Positions 1 through 4,986 of a stretch of 5,000 nt of DNA are shown piece by piece (the stretch's first letter is position 1; every line of letters begins with the position of its first letter). Both the position numbers and the translations under genes were made by a program. Source of the stretch: JACJVV01 sp047603135 (GTDB lineage Archaea > Nanobdellota > Nanobdellia > Woesearchaeales > JACJVV01); contig JBLKOW010000076.1 in the NCBI GenBank assembly GCA_047603135.1, forward strand, positions 1-5,000, read 5' to 3'. The notes below the pieces were generated by a model. The model ran no database searches and was not told the origin of the DNA. It saw nothing but the letters and a program-made list of their open reading frames with translations.

Positions 1-90
1 CCTTTAAGAAAAACTATATTAACCTGAATTAACTGGGAATGGGTATAATACATAACAATAAAAGCTATCTACATAGGAAAACTTCATAAG

Positions 91-100
91 CTTTTTATAA
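91..100 (+). promoter_or_regulatory. Putative TATA box for the flavodoxin-fold gene
   Basis: The sequence CTTTTTATAA lies with its centre about 25 bases before the ATG at 121. Archaeal transcription normally starts about 24-28 bases downstream of the TATA centre, so the predicted start site coincides with the ATG itself. No convincing GGTG or GTGAT ribosome binding site lies between this box and the ATG, which agrees with a leaderless transcript. The box is inferred by eye; AT-rich DNA gives chance matches, but the spacing supports it. Confidence 0.5.
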
Positions 101-120
101 GACTCGATTCTTGATAGAGC

Positions 121-723
121 ATGATAACTGTAGTTTACGCACATCCAAATCCAAAAAGCCTCAATCACGAAATAAAAGAAAGAGTTTGTGCTATTCTTAC
201 AGAGCAAAAAAAAAGATTCTTTGTCGTTGACTTATATAAGGAGAAATTCAATCCAGCGATGAGTCTAAATGAACTTATTCCTCCTAAAGATGAAAAAAAA
301 CATAAAGACCCATTAGTAGAAAAATATCAAAATCAAGTCATGCAATCAGATAAACTAATTTTTATATACCCTACGTGGTGGAGTGCAATGCCTGCTATCT
401 TAAAAGGATATTTTGATAAAGTATATTCAGCACGATTTGCATTTAAATATGTTAAAGTTCCATTTCTTAATTTTGGGAGACCTGTTGGATTATTAAAAGG
501 AAAAAAAGCACTTGTTATTACAACCATTGGAGCACCAGTTTTACTTGAAAAATTAATTTTAGGAAATAGAACTATAAAAATTATTTGTAACGATATCCTC
601 AAATTTTGTGCAATAAAACCGTACTATATTCAAATTGAAAAAGCAGTTCCTGGCAATGAAAAAGCAATTGAAAAACAGCTTACAAAACTAGAATATAAAG
701 TAACTAGATTTCTTAAAAAATAA
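121..723 (+). CDS. Flavodoxin-fold NAD(P)H-dependent oxidoreductase (Flavodoxin_2 / NQO1-KefF-MdaB-like)
   Basis: This 200-residue protein resembles the Flavodoxin_2 family of cytoplasmic FMN- or FAD-binding NAD(P)H:quinone/acceptor reductases. A first beta strand (ITVVYAHPNPKSLNHE, residues 2-17) carries the HPNPxSxN loop that binds the flavin phosphate. The segment FIYPTWWSAMPAILKGYFDK (81-100) is the family's characteristic YPxWWxxxPAxLKGxxDKV motif, and GKKALVITTIGAP (127-139) is the next flavin-contacting strand and loop. The C-terminal region (about 168-200) is helical and lysine-rich. Length matches the family (about 175-220 residues). There is no signal peptide or membrane segment. 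The gene stands alone, convergent to the ribosomal operon, and its context says nothing about the substrate. The family is common in bacteria, so acquisition by transfer is possible but not shown. Quinones, nitro-compounds or a KefF-like regulatory role are all possible; the exact substrate cannot be read from sequence. The start is the ATG at 121, supported by TATA spacing. Confidence 0.85.
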   Translation: MITVVYAHPNPKSLNHEIKERVCAILTEQKKRFFVVDLYKEKFNPAMSLNELIPPKDEKKHKDPLVEKYQNQVMQSDKLIFIYPTWWSAMPAILKGYFDKVYSARFAFKYVKVPFLNFGRPVGLLKGKKALVITTIGAPVLLEKLILGNRTIKIICNDILKFCAIKPYYIQIEKAVPGNEKAIEKQLTKLEYKVTRFLKK

Positions 724-780
724 TCAAAATTTATTAAAAATGGTATCATAAAAAATAAATTTAATGCAAAAAATTAGAAA
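724..780 (-). terminator. U-tract terminator region of the ribosomal operon
   Basis: Immediately after the stop codon of the last minus-strand gene, the minus strand has T6 at 773-768, T6 at 755-750 and T5 at 740-736. Archaeal RNA polymerase terminates at runs of U without needing a hairpin, and such clusters are typical ends of archaeal operons. The same 57-base gap separates the operon from the convergent oxidoreductase gene. On the plus strand the gap has no T5 run; the first is T6 at 806-811, inside the facing small gene, so the two transcripts may overlap at their 3' ends. Confidence 0.55.
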
Positions 781-972
781 TTACTCACTAACAACACGAA
801 TCTTCTTTTTTATTGCTTCAGGATTTTTCAAATTATGAAGTTTGTATGAAGTAATACCCATTGCTTTTGCATACGCATGTGCAGATTCTTCAGAAGCAAA
901 CGTTTTAGGTCGTTTCACAGTTTTATTCCGTGACTTCCCATATCGTAAATCCCGATCTCTTCGAATACTCAT
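781..972 (-). CDS. Small basic protein of unknown function, last gene of the ribosomal operon
   Basis: I do not recognise this protein. It has 63 residues from the ATG at 972 (64 from the adjacent ATG at 975). I prefer 972 because the AAGGTG ribosome binding site (983-978) ends only 2 bases before the first ATG but 5 before the second. It is very basic: 17 Lys/Arg against 6 Asp/Glu. The N-terminus (SIRRDRDLRYGKSRNKTVKRPKTF, in two parts: residues 2-15 and 16-25) looks like a flexible RNA-binding tail. Residues 26-38 could form a helix, and residues 39-49 (GITSYKLHNLK) a turn and strand, with a lysine-rich end. No cysteines, signal peptide or membrane segment are present. It begins 9 bases after the rpoN stop, so it is almost certainly co-transcribed and translated with the operon. 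It is not RpoK, which often follows rpoN. A ribosome- or polymerase-associated protein is inferred from charge and context only. Confidence 0.8.
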   Translation of the reverse strand: MSIRRDRDLRYGKSRNKTVKRPKTFASEESAHAYAKAMGITSYKLHNLKNPEAIKKKIRVVSE

Positions 973-981
973 CATAACACC

Positions 982-1179
982 TTAAAACTTCTTAAACTGC
1001 GTTGCAGTATCAATTAAATCTACATGTCCTAAAAATAATGCACGGCAACAATAGCTATTGACACCTAAATCATCAAGGACTTTTTTTCGATCTTCTCCTT
1101 TTTGAACTCGCGCTACAAATTCTTCCCATTTATGAGCTACTGGCCGTCCGCATGAAAAACATCGTATTGGAATCATCAT
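982..1179 (-). CDS. rpoN: DNA-directed RNA polymerase subunit N (Rpo10)
   Basis: Rpo10 is the archaeal counterpart of eukaryotic RPB10, a small zinc-binding subunit that helps assemble the polymerase together with Rpo3, Rpo11 and Rpo12. The 65-residue product begins MMIPIRCFSCGRPVAHKWEE, with the hallmark CFSCG zinc half-site (C7, C10) and the second half-site CCR (C44, C45, R46), followed by HVDLID (52-57). All four zinc ligands are present and the length is normal. The frame is open upstream to 1266, but that 29-residue extension lies inside uS9 and has no relation to the family. The start at 1179 (or the next ATG at 1176) follows a GGTGAT ribosome binding site at 1191-1186, which overlaps the uS9 TGA stop. 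Co-transcription with Rpo3 in the same operon fits their neighbouring places in the enzyme. Confidence 0.95.
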   Translation of the reverse strand: MMIPIRCFSCGRPVAHKWEEFVARVQKGEDRKKVLDDLGVNSYCCRALFLGHVDLIDTATQFKKF

Positions 1180-1185
1180 TGTACA

Positions 1186-1191
1186 ATCACC
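1186..1191 (-). promoter_or_regulatory. Ribosome binding site that decides the rpoN start
   Basis: GGTGAT on the minus strand matches the archaeal anti-Shine-Dalgarno complement exactly. It lies 6 bases before the ATG at 1179 and 9 before the ATG at 1176. The TGA inside it (1189-1187) is the uS9 stop codon, so termination of uS9 and initiation of rpoN occur at the same spot, suggesting translational coupling. It rules out the upstream ATG at 1266. Confidence 0.75.
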
Positions 1192-1579
1192 TGTAAGACT
1201 TCTGCCGTTTGGCACGAGCTTTTGAATCATTAGGTTTCGCAACTTCTTTACGTCGCACATCTGCAACTAAAAGTTGTCTATCGTATGAAAGTAATACTTT
1301 TTCTAATTTTTTATTAAATGCAACAAGAGCACGCCCAATCGCAAGCCGAGCTGCATCAGCTTGACTGGATGGACCACCACCTTGTACAGTAACCGTAATA
1401 TCGACTGATTGAGCTACATCACCTGCAAGAAGCAACGGTTCTTGAATACGCATACGAAGTAATTCTGGTTGAACATGTTCTAAGGCAAGAGAATTAATAC
1501 GTACGTTACCCTTCCCTTCCATTAATCGTGCACGCGCAATCGCTGATTTACGCTTTCCTGATGTAGTGATATGTTTCAT
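1187..1579 (-). CDS. rps9: 30S ribosomal protein uS9
   Basis: uS9 belongs to the head of the small subunit; its C-terminal tail reaches the P-site tRNA anticodon stem. The 130-residue product starts MKHITTSGKRKSAIARARL, has the family core GGGPSSQADAARLAIGRALV (67-86) and the LLSYDRQLL-DVRRKE segment (96-112), and ends in the basic tail KARAKRQKSYR, whose final KSYR is the conserved tRNA-contacting end. The reading frame is open to an ATG at 1603, but the start at 1579 is preferred: it follows a GGTGG ribosome binding site (1591-1587), overlaps the uL13 stop as ATGA, and gives the normal N-terminus. The tail loop, usually Gly/Pro-rich in archaea, reads KPNDSKARAK here, a modest departure. Confidence 0.96.
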   Translation of the reverse strand: MKHITTSGKRKSAIARARLMEGKGNVRINSLALEHVQPELLRMRIQEPLLLAGDVAQSVDITVTVQGGGPSSQADAARLAIGRALVAFNKKLEKVLLSYDRQLLVADVRRKEVAKPNDSKARAKRQKSYR

Positions 1580-1980
1580 TGTTTTCCACCTATATGTTTG
1601 CAAATCTCACTAATAGTAACATGTGTTACCTGAAGATCCTTCACACCAAATGATTGCATTTCTTTTCCTGCAAATTCTTGCGGAACTCCTACATAACACT
1701 TGATACGTTCATATGCAACACGACCTTTTTCTTGTTTGTAAGGAAGCATTCCACGCAAAACGCGCTTTAAAAATATTTCTGGGCGTGATGAATAAAAAGG
1801 GCCTTTTCGAGGAGTTCCCATATTCTTCAAACGCGCATATCTTGCAAGAACAACATCAGGACTGCCAGAAACAACAACATCTTGAGCATTGAGAATAACA
1901 ATATCTTCACCCAAAAGTGCTTTTTTAGCAACTACTGTTCCAAGACGTCCTAACACTGCATTTTTACCATCAATAATCAT
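1576..1980 (-). CDS. rpl13: 50S ribosomal protein uL13
   Basis: uL13 is an early-assembly protein of the large subunit that binds 23S rRNA. The 134-residue product has the N-terminal IIDGKNAVLGRLGTVVAKKAL (2-22, slightly more than the core AVLGRLG), the ILNAQDVVVSG strand (29-39), and the diagnostic GPFYSSRPEIFLKRVLRGML (60-79) followed by PYKQEKGRVAYERIKCYVGVP (80-100). Length is close to the archaeal norm of about 140. It begins 9 bases after the eL18 stop, with AGGTAGAT as an imperfect ribosome binding site, and overlaps uS9 by 4 bases. The archaeal order eL18-uL13-uS9-rpoN is kept exactly. Confidence 0.96.
   Translation of the reverse strand: MIIDGKNAVLGRLGTVVAKKALLGEDIVILNAQDVVVSGSPDVVLARYARLKNMGTPRKGPFYSSRPEIFLKRVLRGMLPYKQEKGRVAYERIKCYVGVPQEFAGKEMQSFGVKDLQVTHVTISEICKHIGGKQ
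1587..1591 (-). promoter_or_regulatory. Ribosome binding site that decides the uS9 start
   Basis: GGTGG on the minus strand sits 7 bases before the ATG at 1579. The competing ATG at 1603 lies upstream of it, deep in the uL13 gene, and would add eight residues (MQTYRWKT) with no place in the uS9 family. The uL13 stop and uS9 start share ATGA at 1579-1576, a typical coupling arrangement. Confidence 0.7.
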
Positions 1981-1989
1981 TGTATCTAC

Positions 1990-2352
1990 CTATCCAATAA
2001 TTTTAACTTTTTTTCCATCTGGATTCTTCTGTAATAATTCAGCAATACTTACTGCACTACCCTGTGCCTTAGCAATCTTTTCTTTTGCTTGATTTGAAAA
2101 AGTAAATGCTGCAACGTGCACCTTATGAGTTAACTCACCACTTGAAAGAACTTTTCCAGGAACAATTACAATATCATTATCACCTGTATATCGATCAATT
2201 CGAGATAAGTTTACAACACGTCGCTGACGAGTAGGTTTAGATAAATCTGAAGCTATTCGTTTCCAAATAGGGGCTTTCTTATCTGAAGCAGCCTTTCGTA
2301 ACTCAGCAATCAATGCTTGCAATTCCTCATTTGTGCTATAACTTGTACGCAT
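1990..2352 (-). CDS. rpl18e: 50S ribosomal protein eL18 (L18e)
   Basis: eL18 is a large-subunit protein found in archaea and eukaryotes but not bacteria, structurally related to uL15. The 120-residue product carries the family's core in order: APIWKRIASDLSKPTRQRR (27-45), VNLSRIDRYTGDNDIVIVPG (47-66), KVLSSGELTHKVHVAAFTFS (67-86), and the C-terminal strand GKKVKIIG (113-120). Length is typical. The ATG at 2352 lies 3 bases after GTGAT, a clear archaeal ribosome binding site, and 10 bases after the rpoD stop. This gene is one of the strongest markers that the window is archaeal. Confidence 0.96.
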   Translation of the reverse strand: MRTSYSTNEELQALIAELRKAASDKKAPIWKRIASDLSKPTRQRRVVNLSRIDRYTGDNDIVIVPGKVLSSGELTHKVHVAAFTFSNQAKEKIAKAQGSAVSIAELLQKNPDGKKVKIIG

Positions 2353-2362
2353 AATATCACGT

Positions 2363-3157
2363 TTAATCTAATTTTGAAATTTTACCACTAAATTCTTGCA
2401 ATCGTTCTTTTAATATATCAACTGCAGTAATCATCATTTCTTTTGGTGAAAGTTGTCCAAAGGACTCAACATATAATATAAATTCATTATCAGCTACACC
2501 TATATCAAGCCCATCAACAACAGACTCATTACTAAAACCATCAAAATAACTTGTGGTGTATAAAACATCTTCATCAACAGACACTTTTCCATTCTTAATT
2601 GAAATTGCTGAAGAGTCAGGTAAATTCTTTGCTAATTCTTCAACATCAACATTTTTATCAACAGCAACAACAGGTTTATGTTTATAAAAAACAATTCCAG
2701 GAGACCATTTCATATGTTCTTTTCCTCGCCCAAGAACAGCAGTTGCTTCAACAGCAAGTTCTTGTCCTTTTGCCAACTTGACTAGAGGTAGCTTTTCTTC
2801 AACAGGAACAACAGCAGGATCCGCAGACTTAAAATCACCTGAATATACTGTTTTAGGTCCCTTCATTTTCAAAGATAACTTAACAGTACATTTCAAAGAT
2901 TCCATATCTTCAGGTTTTTCAGGAATATCATACGACTTTAAATCAGTTTTAAGAGGAATAAGCCCTAATCGATGAGCAAGAACTTCATCATACATAACAG
3001 AGCTATTTTTTCGGTATTCAACACGCTCAATTGCCATGGTAGGAACTAATGAGATCGCACTACGACGAATTGCATTCAAAATATATTCATCTGTATTTTT
3101 AACAAGAACAAAATATTCTGTTTTCGTTTGATTTTTTTTAATCAGATTAAGTTGCAT
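2363..3157 (-). CDS. rpoD: DNA-directed RNA polymerase subunit D (Rpo3)
   Basis: Rpo3 is the archaeal alpha-like subunit (RPB3 homologue) that pairs with Rpo11 to nucleate polymerase assembly; it is unrelated to bacterial sigma factor RpoD. The 264-residue product has the dimerization domain split in two, as usual. The N-terminal part includes ILNAIRRSAISLVPTMAIE (26-44) and DEVLAHRLGLIPLKT (57-71). An inserted domain follows, with AVLGRGKEHMKWSPG (140-154). The second dimerization part ends in ESFGQLSPKEMMITAVDILK (231-250) and a final helix. There is a single cysteine (C90), so the iron-sulfur cluster present in Rpo3 of some archaea cannot form here; loss of these cysteines is known in several lineages. 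The ATG at 3157 follows AGAGGA. The 42-base gap to uS11 is the largest in the operon and may hold an internal promoter. Confidence 0.96.
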   Translation of the reverse strand: MQLNLIKKNQTKTEYFVLVKNTDEYILNAIRRSAISLVPTMAIERVEYRKNSSVMYDEVLAHRLGLIPLKTDLKSYDIPEKPEDMESLKCTVKLSLKMKGPKTVYSGDFKSADPAVVPVEEKLPLVKLAKGQELAVEATAVLGRGKEHMKWSPGIVFYKHKPVVAVDKNVDVEELAKNLPDSSAISIKNGKVSVDEDVLYTTSYFDGFSNESVVDGLDIGVADNEFILYVESFGQLSPKEMMITAVDILKERLQEFSGKISKLD

Positions 3158-3190
3158 GGTTTGTTCCTCTTATACAATAATAGTCATATA

Positions 3191-3199
3191 TATTTATAA
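3191..3199 (-). promoter_or_regulatory. Possible internal TATA box upstream of rpoD
   Basis: TTATAAATA on the minus strand lies in the 42-base gap after uS11, starting just beyond the uS11 stop codon. A start site about 26 bases downstream would fall near 3169, leaving a leader of roughly 12 bases that just contains the AGAGGA ribosome binding site of rpoD. It is the only gap in the operon long enough for a promoter. AT-rich gaps give such matches by chance, so confidence is low. Confidence 0.3.
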
Positions 3200-3682
3200 T
3201 TATACACGTCTTCCTCGACGACCACCTTTCATGCGACATCGATCGTGCGGTACAGGTGTAACATCCTCTATAGTGCCCACACGAAGACCCATCCGCGAAA
3301 GTGCACGCATTGCTGCTTGTGCACCAGGACCAGGATTATGCGGTCCATTATGCCCACCAGGAGCTTTTACCTTTATATGAATAGCAGTAATACCTTTTTC
3401 ACGCGCAGTTTGTGCAGCTTTCTTAGCAGCCACCATTGCAGCAGTTGGAGAAGATTCCATTCGATCACTCTTAACTACCATACCCCCTGAAACACGTGCA
3501 ATAGTTTCTGTTCCACTCATATCAGTTATATGAATAATAGTATTATTATATGAAGTAAAAATATGTGCAACACCCCATCGCAATGGACCTTGATTAAATC
3601 GCGAACCTTTATTACTTGACCGATCACCTGAACGCTCTGAGCGTGGTTTTGCATTGTTTGAACTAGGTTTTGATTCTGCCAT
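3200..3682 (-). CDS. rps11: 30S ribosomal protein uS11
   Basis: uS11 sits on the platform of the small subunit, next to the mRNA exit and the E site. The conserved core begins near residue 36 with WGVAHIFTSYNNTIIHITD (36-54) and continues through ARVSGGMVVKSDRMESSP (62-79), KAPGGHNGPHNPGPGAQAAM (106-125) and RALSRMGLRVGTIEDVTPVP (126-145), ending in the basic tail MKGGRRGRRV. The C-terminal half is very close to the archaeal/eukaryotic uS11 pattern. At 160 residues it is about 25-30 longer than the usual archaeal protein; the excess is an N-terminal stretch (1-34) rich in Ser, Arg, Lys and Asn, probably disordered. No Met lies between residue 1 and the core, so the extension belongs to the gene unless a non-ATG start is used. 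The ATG is only 2 bases after the uS4 stop, with GATGA nearby as binding site. Confidence 0.96.
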   Translation of the reverse strand: MAESKPSSNNAKPRSERSGDRSSNKGSRFNQGPLRWGVAHIFTSYNNTIIHITDMSGTETIARVSGGMVVKSDRMESSPTAAMVAAKKAAQTAREKGITAIHIKVKAPGGHNGPHNPGPGAQAAMRALSRMGLRVGTIEDVTPVPHDRCRMKGGRRGRRV

Positions 3683-3684
3683 GA

Positions 3685-4347
3685 TTATTCATCTTTTTTT
3701 GTTGTATCTGTTGATGCTTCATCTGAAGCTTCTGTAACATCTGAAGTATTTTTAGTATCAGGTGCTTTCTCTGAAGTTTTTGCAGATGTTTTTTCAGCAT
3801 CTGTTAAATCAGTCGCAGTTACATCAACTTTCTTTTTTATTGAACGTTCTGGGTGCTCTACATCAGATAACGAAGAGCTTTCCACAAACGAAATTGAATC
3901 TTCTTCATCTTTGCGCACTAAATACGCAGGAGAAGAAACTAATACTCCATTTAATTTGATATGTCCATGAGTAATGAATTGACGAGCTTGCTTCACCGAA
4001 CGTGCAAGACCTTTCCGGAAGACAATGGTTTGTAACCGACGCTCTAAAATATCTTTATCAACTAATTTTAAAACATCACTTAAAACGGACCCATCATGAA
4101 GTAATCCAAAATTTCTAAGTTTCGCTAATAATTCTTCACCTTCTTTATCAGACTGTGCCGTCATTCCAGATACAGCGGCCTTAGCAAGCGTCTTAAAATG
4201 AGTTAAAGCTGATGCATGTCTCCATAATTCAGTTTTATTTTTAAGACCATACTCTTTAATTAACGCACGTTCTTCAACAATACGCTCTTTTTGCCATTTC
4301 TGATAAGGCGAAGTGTATTTTTTACGAATTCTTTTTATCGATCCCAT
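3685..4347 (-). CDS. rps4: 30S ribosomal protein uS4 with long acidic C-terminal tail
   Basis: uS4 is a primary 16S rRNA-binding protein that nucleates the small-subunit body. The archaeal N-terminus MGSIKRIRKKYTSPYQKWQK (1-20) and KERIVEERALIKEYGLKNKTE (20-40) are clear. The S4 RNA-binding domain follows at about 101-155: LERRLQTIVFRKGLARSVKQ (101-120), ARQFITHGHIKLNGVLVSSP (121-140). After about residue 174 comes a 47-residue tail made almost only of Thr, Ser, Asp, Glu, Ala and Lys, ending TDTTKKDE; it should be disordered and acidic, unlike the usual basic ribosomal tails. This brings the length to 220 against about 170-185 in typical archaea. The start at 4347 follows GTGATGATTAACC, with GTGAT as the binding site, 15 bases after the uS13 stop. 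The gene is intact. Confidence 0.95.
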   Translation of the reverse strand: MGSIKRIRKKYTSPYQKWQKERIVEERALIKEYGLKNKTELWRHASALTHFKTLAKAAVSGMTAQSDKEGEELLAKLRNFGLLHDGSVLSDVLKLVDKDILERRLQTIVFRKGLARSVKQARQFITHGHIKLNGVLVSSPAYLVRKDEEDSISFVESSSLSDVEHPERSIKKKVDVTATDLTDAEKTSAKTSEKAPDTKNTSDVTEASDEASTDTTKKDE

Positions 4348-4362
4348 GGTTAATCATCACAA

Positions 4363-4848
4363 TTATTTTTTATTTTTAGACTTTGAGACTCCAGTAGTCC
4401 TTCCTTTATTACGTCTAAAATTAGATTTTGTCCGCTGGCCACGTACTGGTAATCGCTGACCATGACGCACTCCTCGATAACATTTTAATTTTTGCAAAAA
4501 TTTAATGTCGTTTGATTTAATAAAGTCCAAATTAGAAGTCAAAATGTGAATATCGTCTCCAGTTTCGATATCACTACGTCTATTCAAAATCCATGAAGGA
4601 ATATTGAACGTTTGAGGATGTTGAATAACATCATTTAATTTTTTTACATCTGATTCAGAGAGTAAACCTAGTTTATGGGTTGGGTTTATTTTAGCAGCAA
4701 CACAAACTGCGTGTGCAAACATAAAATCAATGCCTTTAACTTTTGTCAAGGCATGAAGTGTTTGTTTATTTCCATCTAAATCAGTTTGTTGAATACGAAC
4801 TAAATATCGCACTTTCTGTTCGTTGCCTTGTTTTGATTTTTCTTCCAT
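4363..4848 (-). CDS. rps13: 30S ribosomal protein uS13, first gene of the operon
   Basis: uS13 lies in the small-subunit head, contacts large-subunit proteins across the subunit bridge and reaches the P-site tRNA with its tail. The 161-residue product has the N-terminal YLVRIQQTDLDGNKQTLHAL (15-34), the helix-two-turn-helix region (about 30-72, including TKVKGIDFMFAHAVC), WILNRRSDIETGDDIHIL (86-103), and the diagnostic CYRGVRHGQRLPVRGQRTKS (123-142) before a basic C-terminus. Length is within the archaeal range (about 148-165). The first 11 residues are polar (MEEKSKQGNEQ). The ATG at 4848 is preceded by AAGGTAT (4859-4853). As the promoter-proximal gene it is preceded by a leader of roughly 100 bases. 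Confidence 0.96.
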   Translation of the reverse strand: MEEKSKQGNEQKVRYLVRIQQTDLDGNKQTLHALTKVKGIDFMFAHAVCVAAKINPTHKLGLLSESDVKKLNDVIQHPQTFNIPSWILNRRSDIETGDDIHILTSNLDFIKSNDIKFLQKLKCYRGVRHGQRLPVRGQRTKSNFRRNKGRTTGVSKSKNKK

Positions 4849-4955
4849 AAATATACCTTAGTTATATGGCACATACCATACATTTAAATTACAACGATAG
4901 AGCGAGAAAATCACAAACCCTAACAGCGCTCGGATGAACTCGGGCTCATACGTTA
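4849..4955 (-). promoter_or_regulatory. Probable 5' leader of the ribosomal operon, with structured segment
   Basis: Between the predicted transcription start (about 4955) and the uS13 ATG lies an untranslated stretch of roughly 100 bases, unusual where other genes have short or no leaders. The part at 4900-4949 is visibly richer in G and C than its surroundings. CCGAG occurs twice (4943-4939 and 4933-4929), and CTCGCTC (4906-4900) can pair with either copy, giving two mutually exclusive stems; GAGCG (4931-4927) with CGCTC (4904-4900) is 5 base pairs. A second 5-base-pair hairpin, TATGG/CCATA, sits at 4880-4865, just before the ribosome binding site. Ribosomal operon leaders are often sites of feedback control by a ribosomal protein such as uS4 in bacteria; that this one is regulatory is inference. 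Confidence 0.35.
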
Positions 4956-4976
4956 TACTACGGTGAATCTTAGTCC

Positions 4977-4986
4977 CTTTATAAAG
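4977..4986 (-). promoter_or_regulatory. TATA box of the ribosomal protein operon
   Basis: The perfect palindrome CTTTATAAAG is a strong archaeal TATA box. On the minus strand it is preceded by GCAAAT, an A-rich stretch acceptable as a TFB recognition element. Transcription would begin about 26 bases downstream, near 4957-4953, roughly 105 bases before the uS13 start codon. No other good TATA box lies between it and the gene. Being symmetric, the box could also serve a plus-strand gene beyond the window's right edge. Confidence 0.6.

Noticed and set aside
19..207. Minus-strand open frame of 62 codons over the upstream region of the oxidoreductase
   Set aside because: It overlaps the promoter and the start of a well-supported gene, is rich in aromatic and low-complexity residues typical of translated AT-rich noncoding DNA, and has no binding site or family resemblance.
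206..300. A9 (206-214) and A8 (293-300) runs in the oxidoreductase gene as possible frameshift or slippage sites
   Set aside because: The frame is continuous across both runs and motifs on either side stay in one frame, so there is no sign of a programmed shift or a broken gene.
1990..2975. Plus-strand open frames opposite eL18/uL13 and rpoD, one Gln-rich
   Set aside because: They are shadows of real minus-strand genes; the Gln run comes from repeated Val and Glu codons read on the other strand.
3156..3490. Two plus-strand open frames opposite uS11
   Set aside because: They are antisense to a highly conserved gene and rich in Arg, Cys, His and Pro as expected from the reverse complement of its codons; they have no initiation signals.
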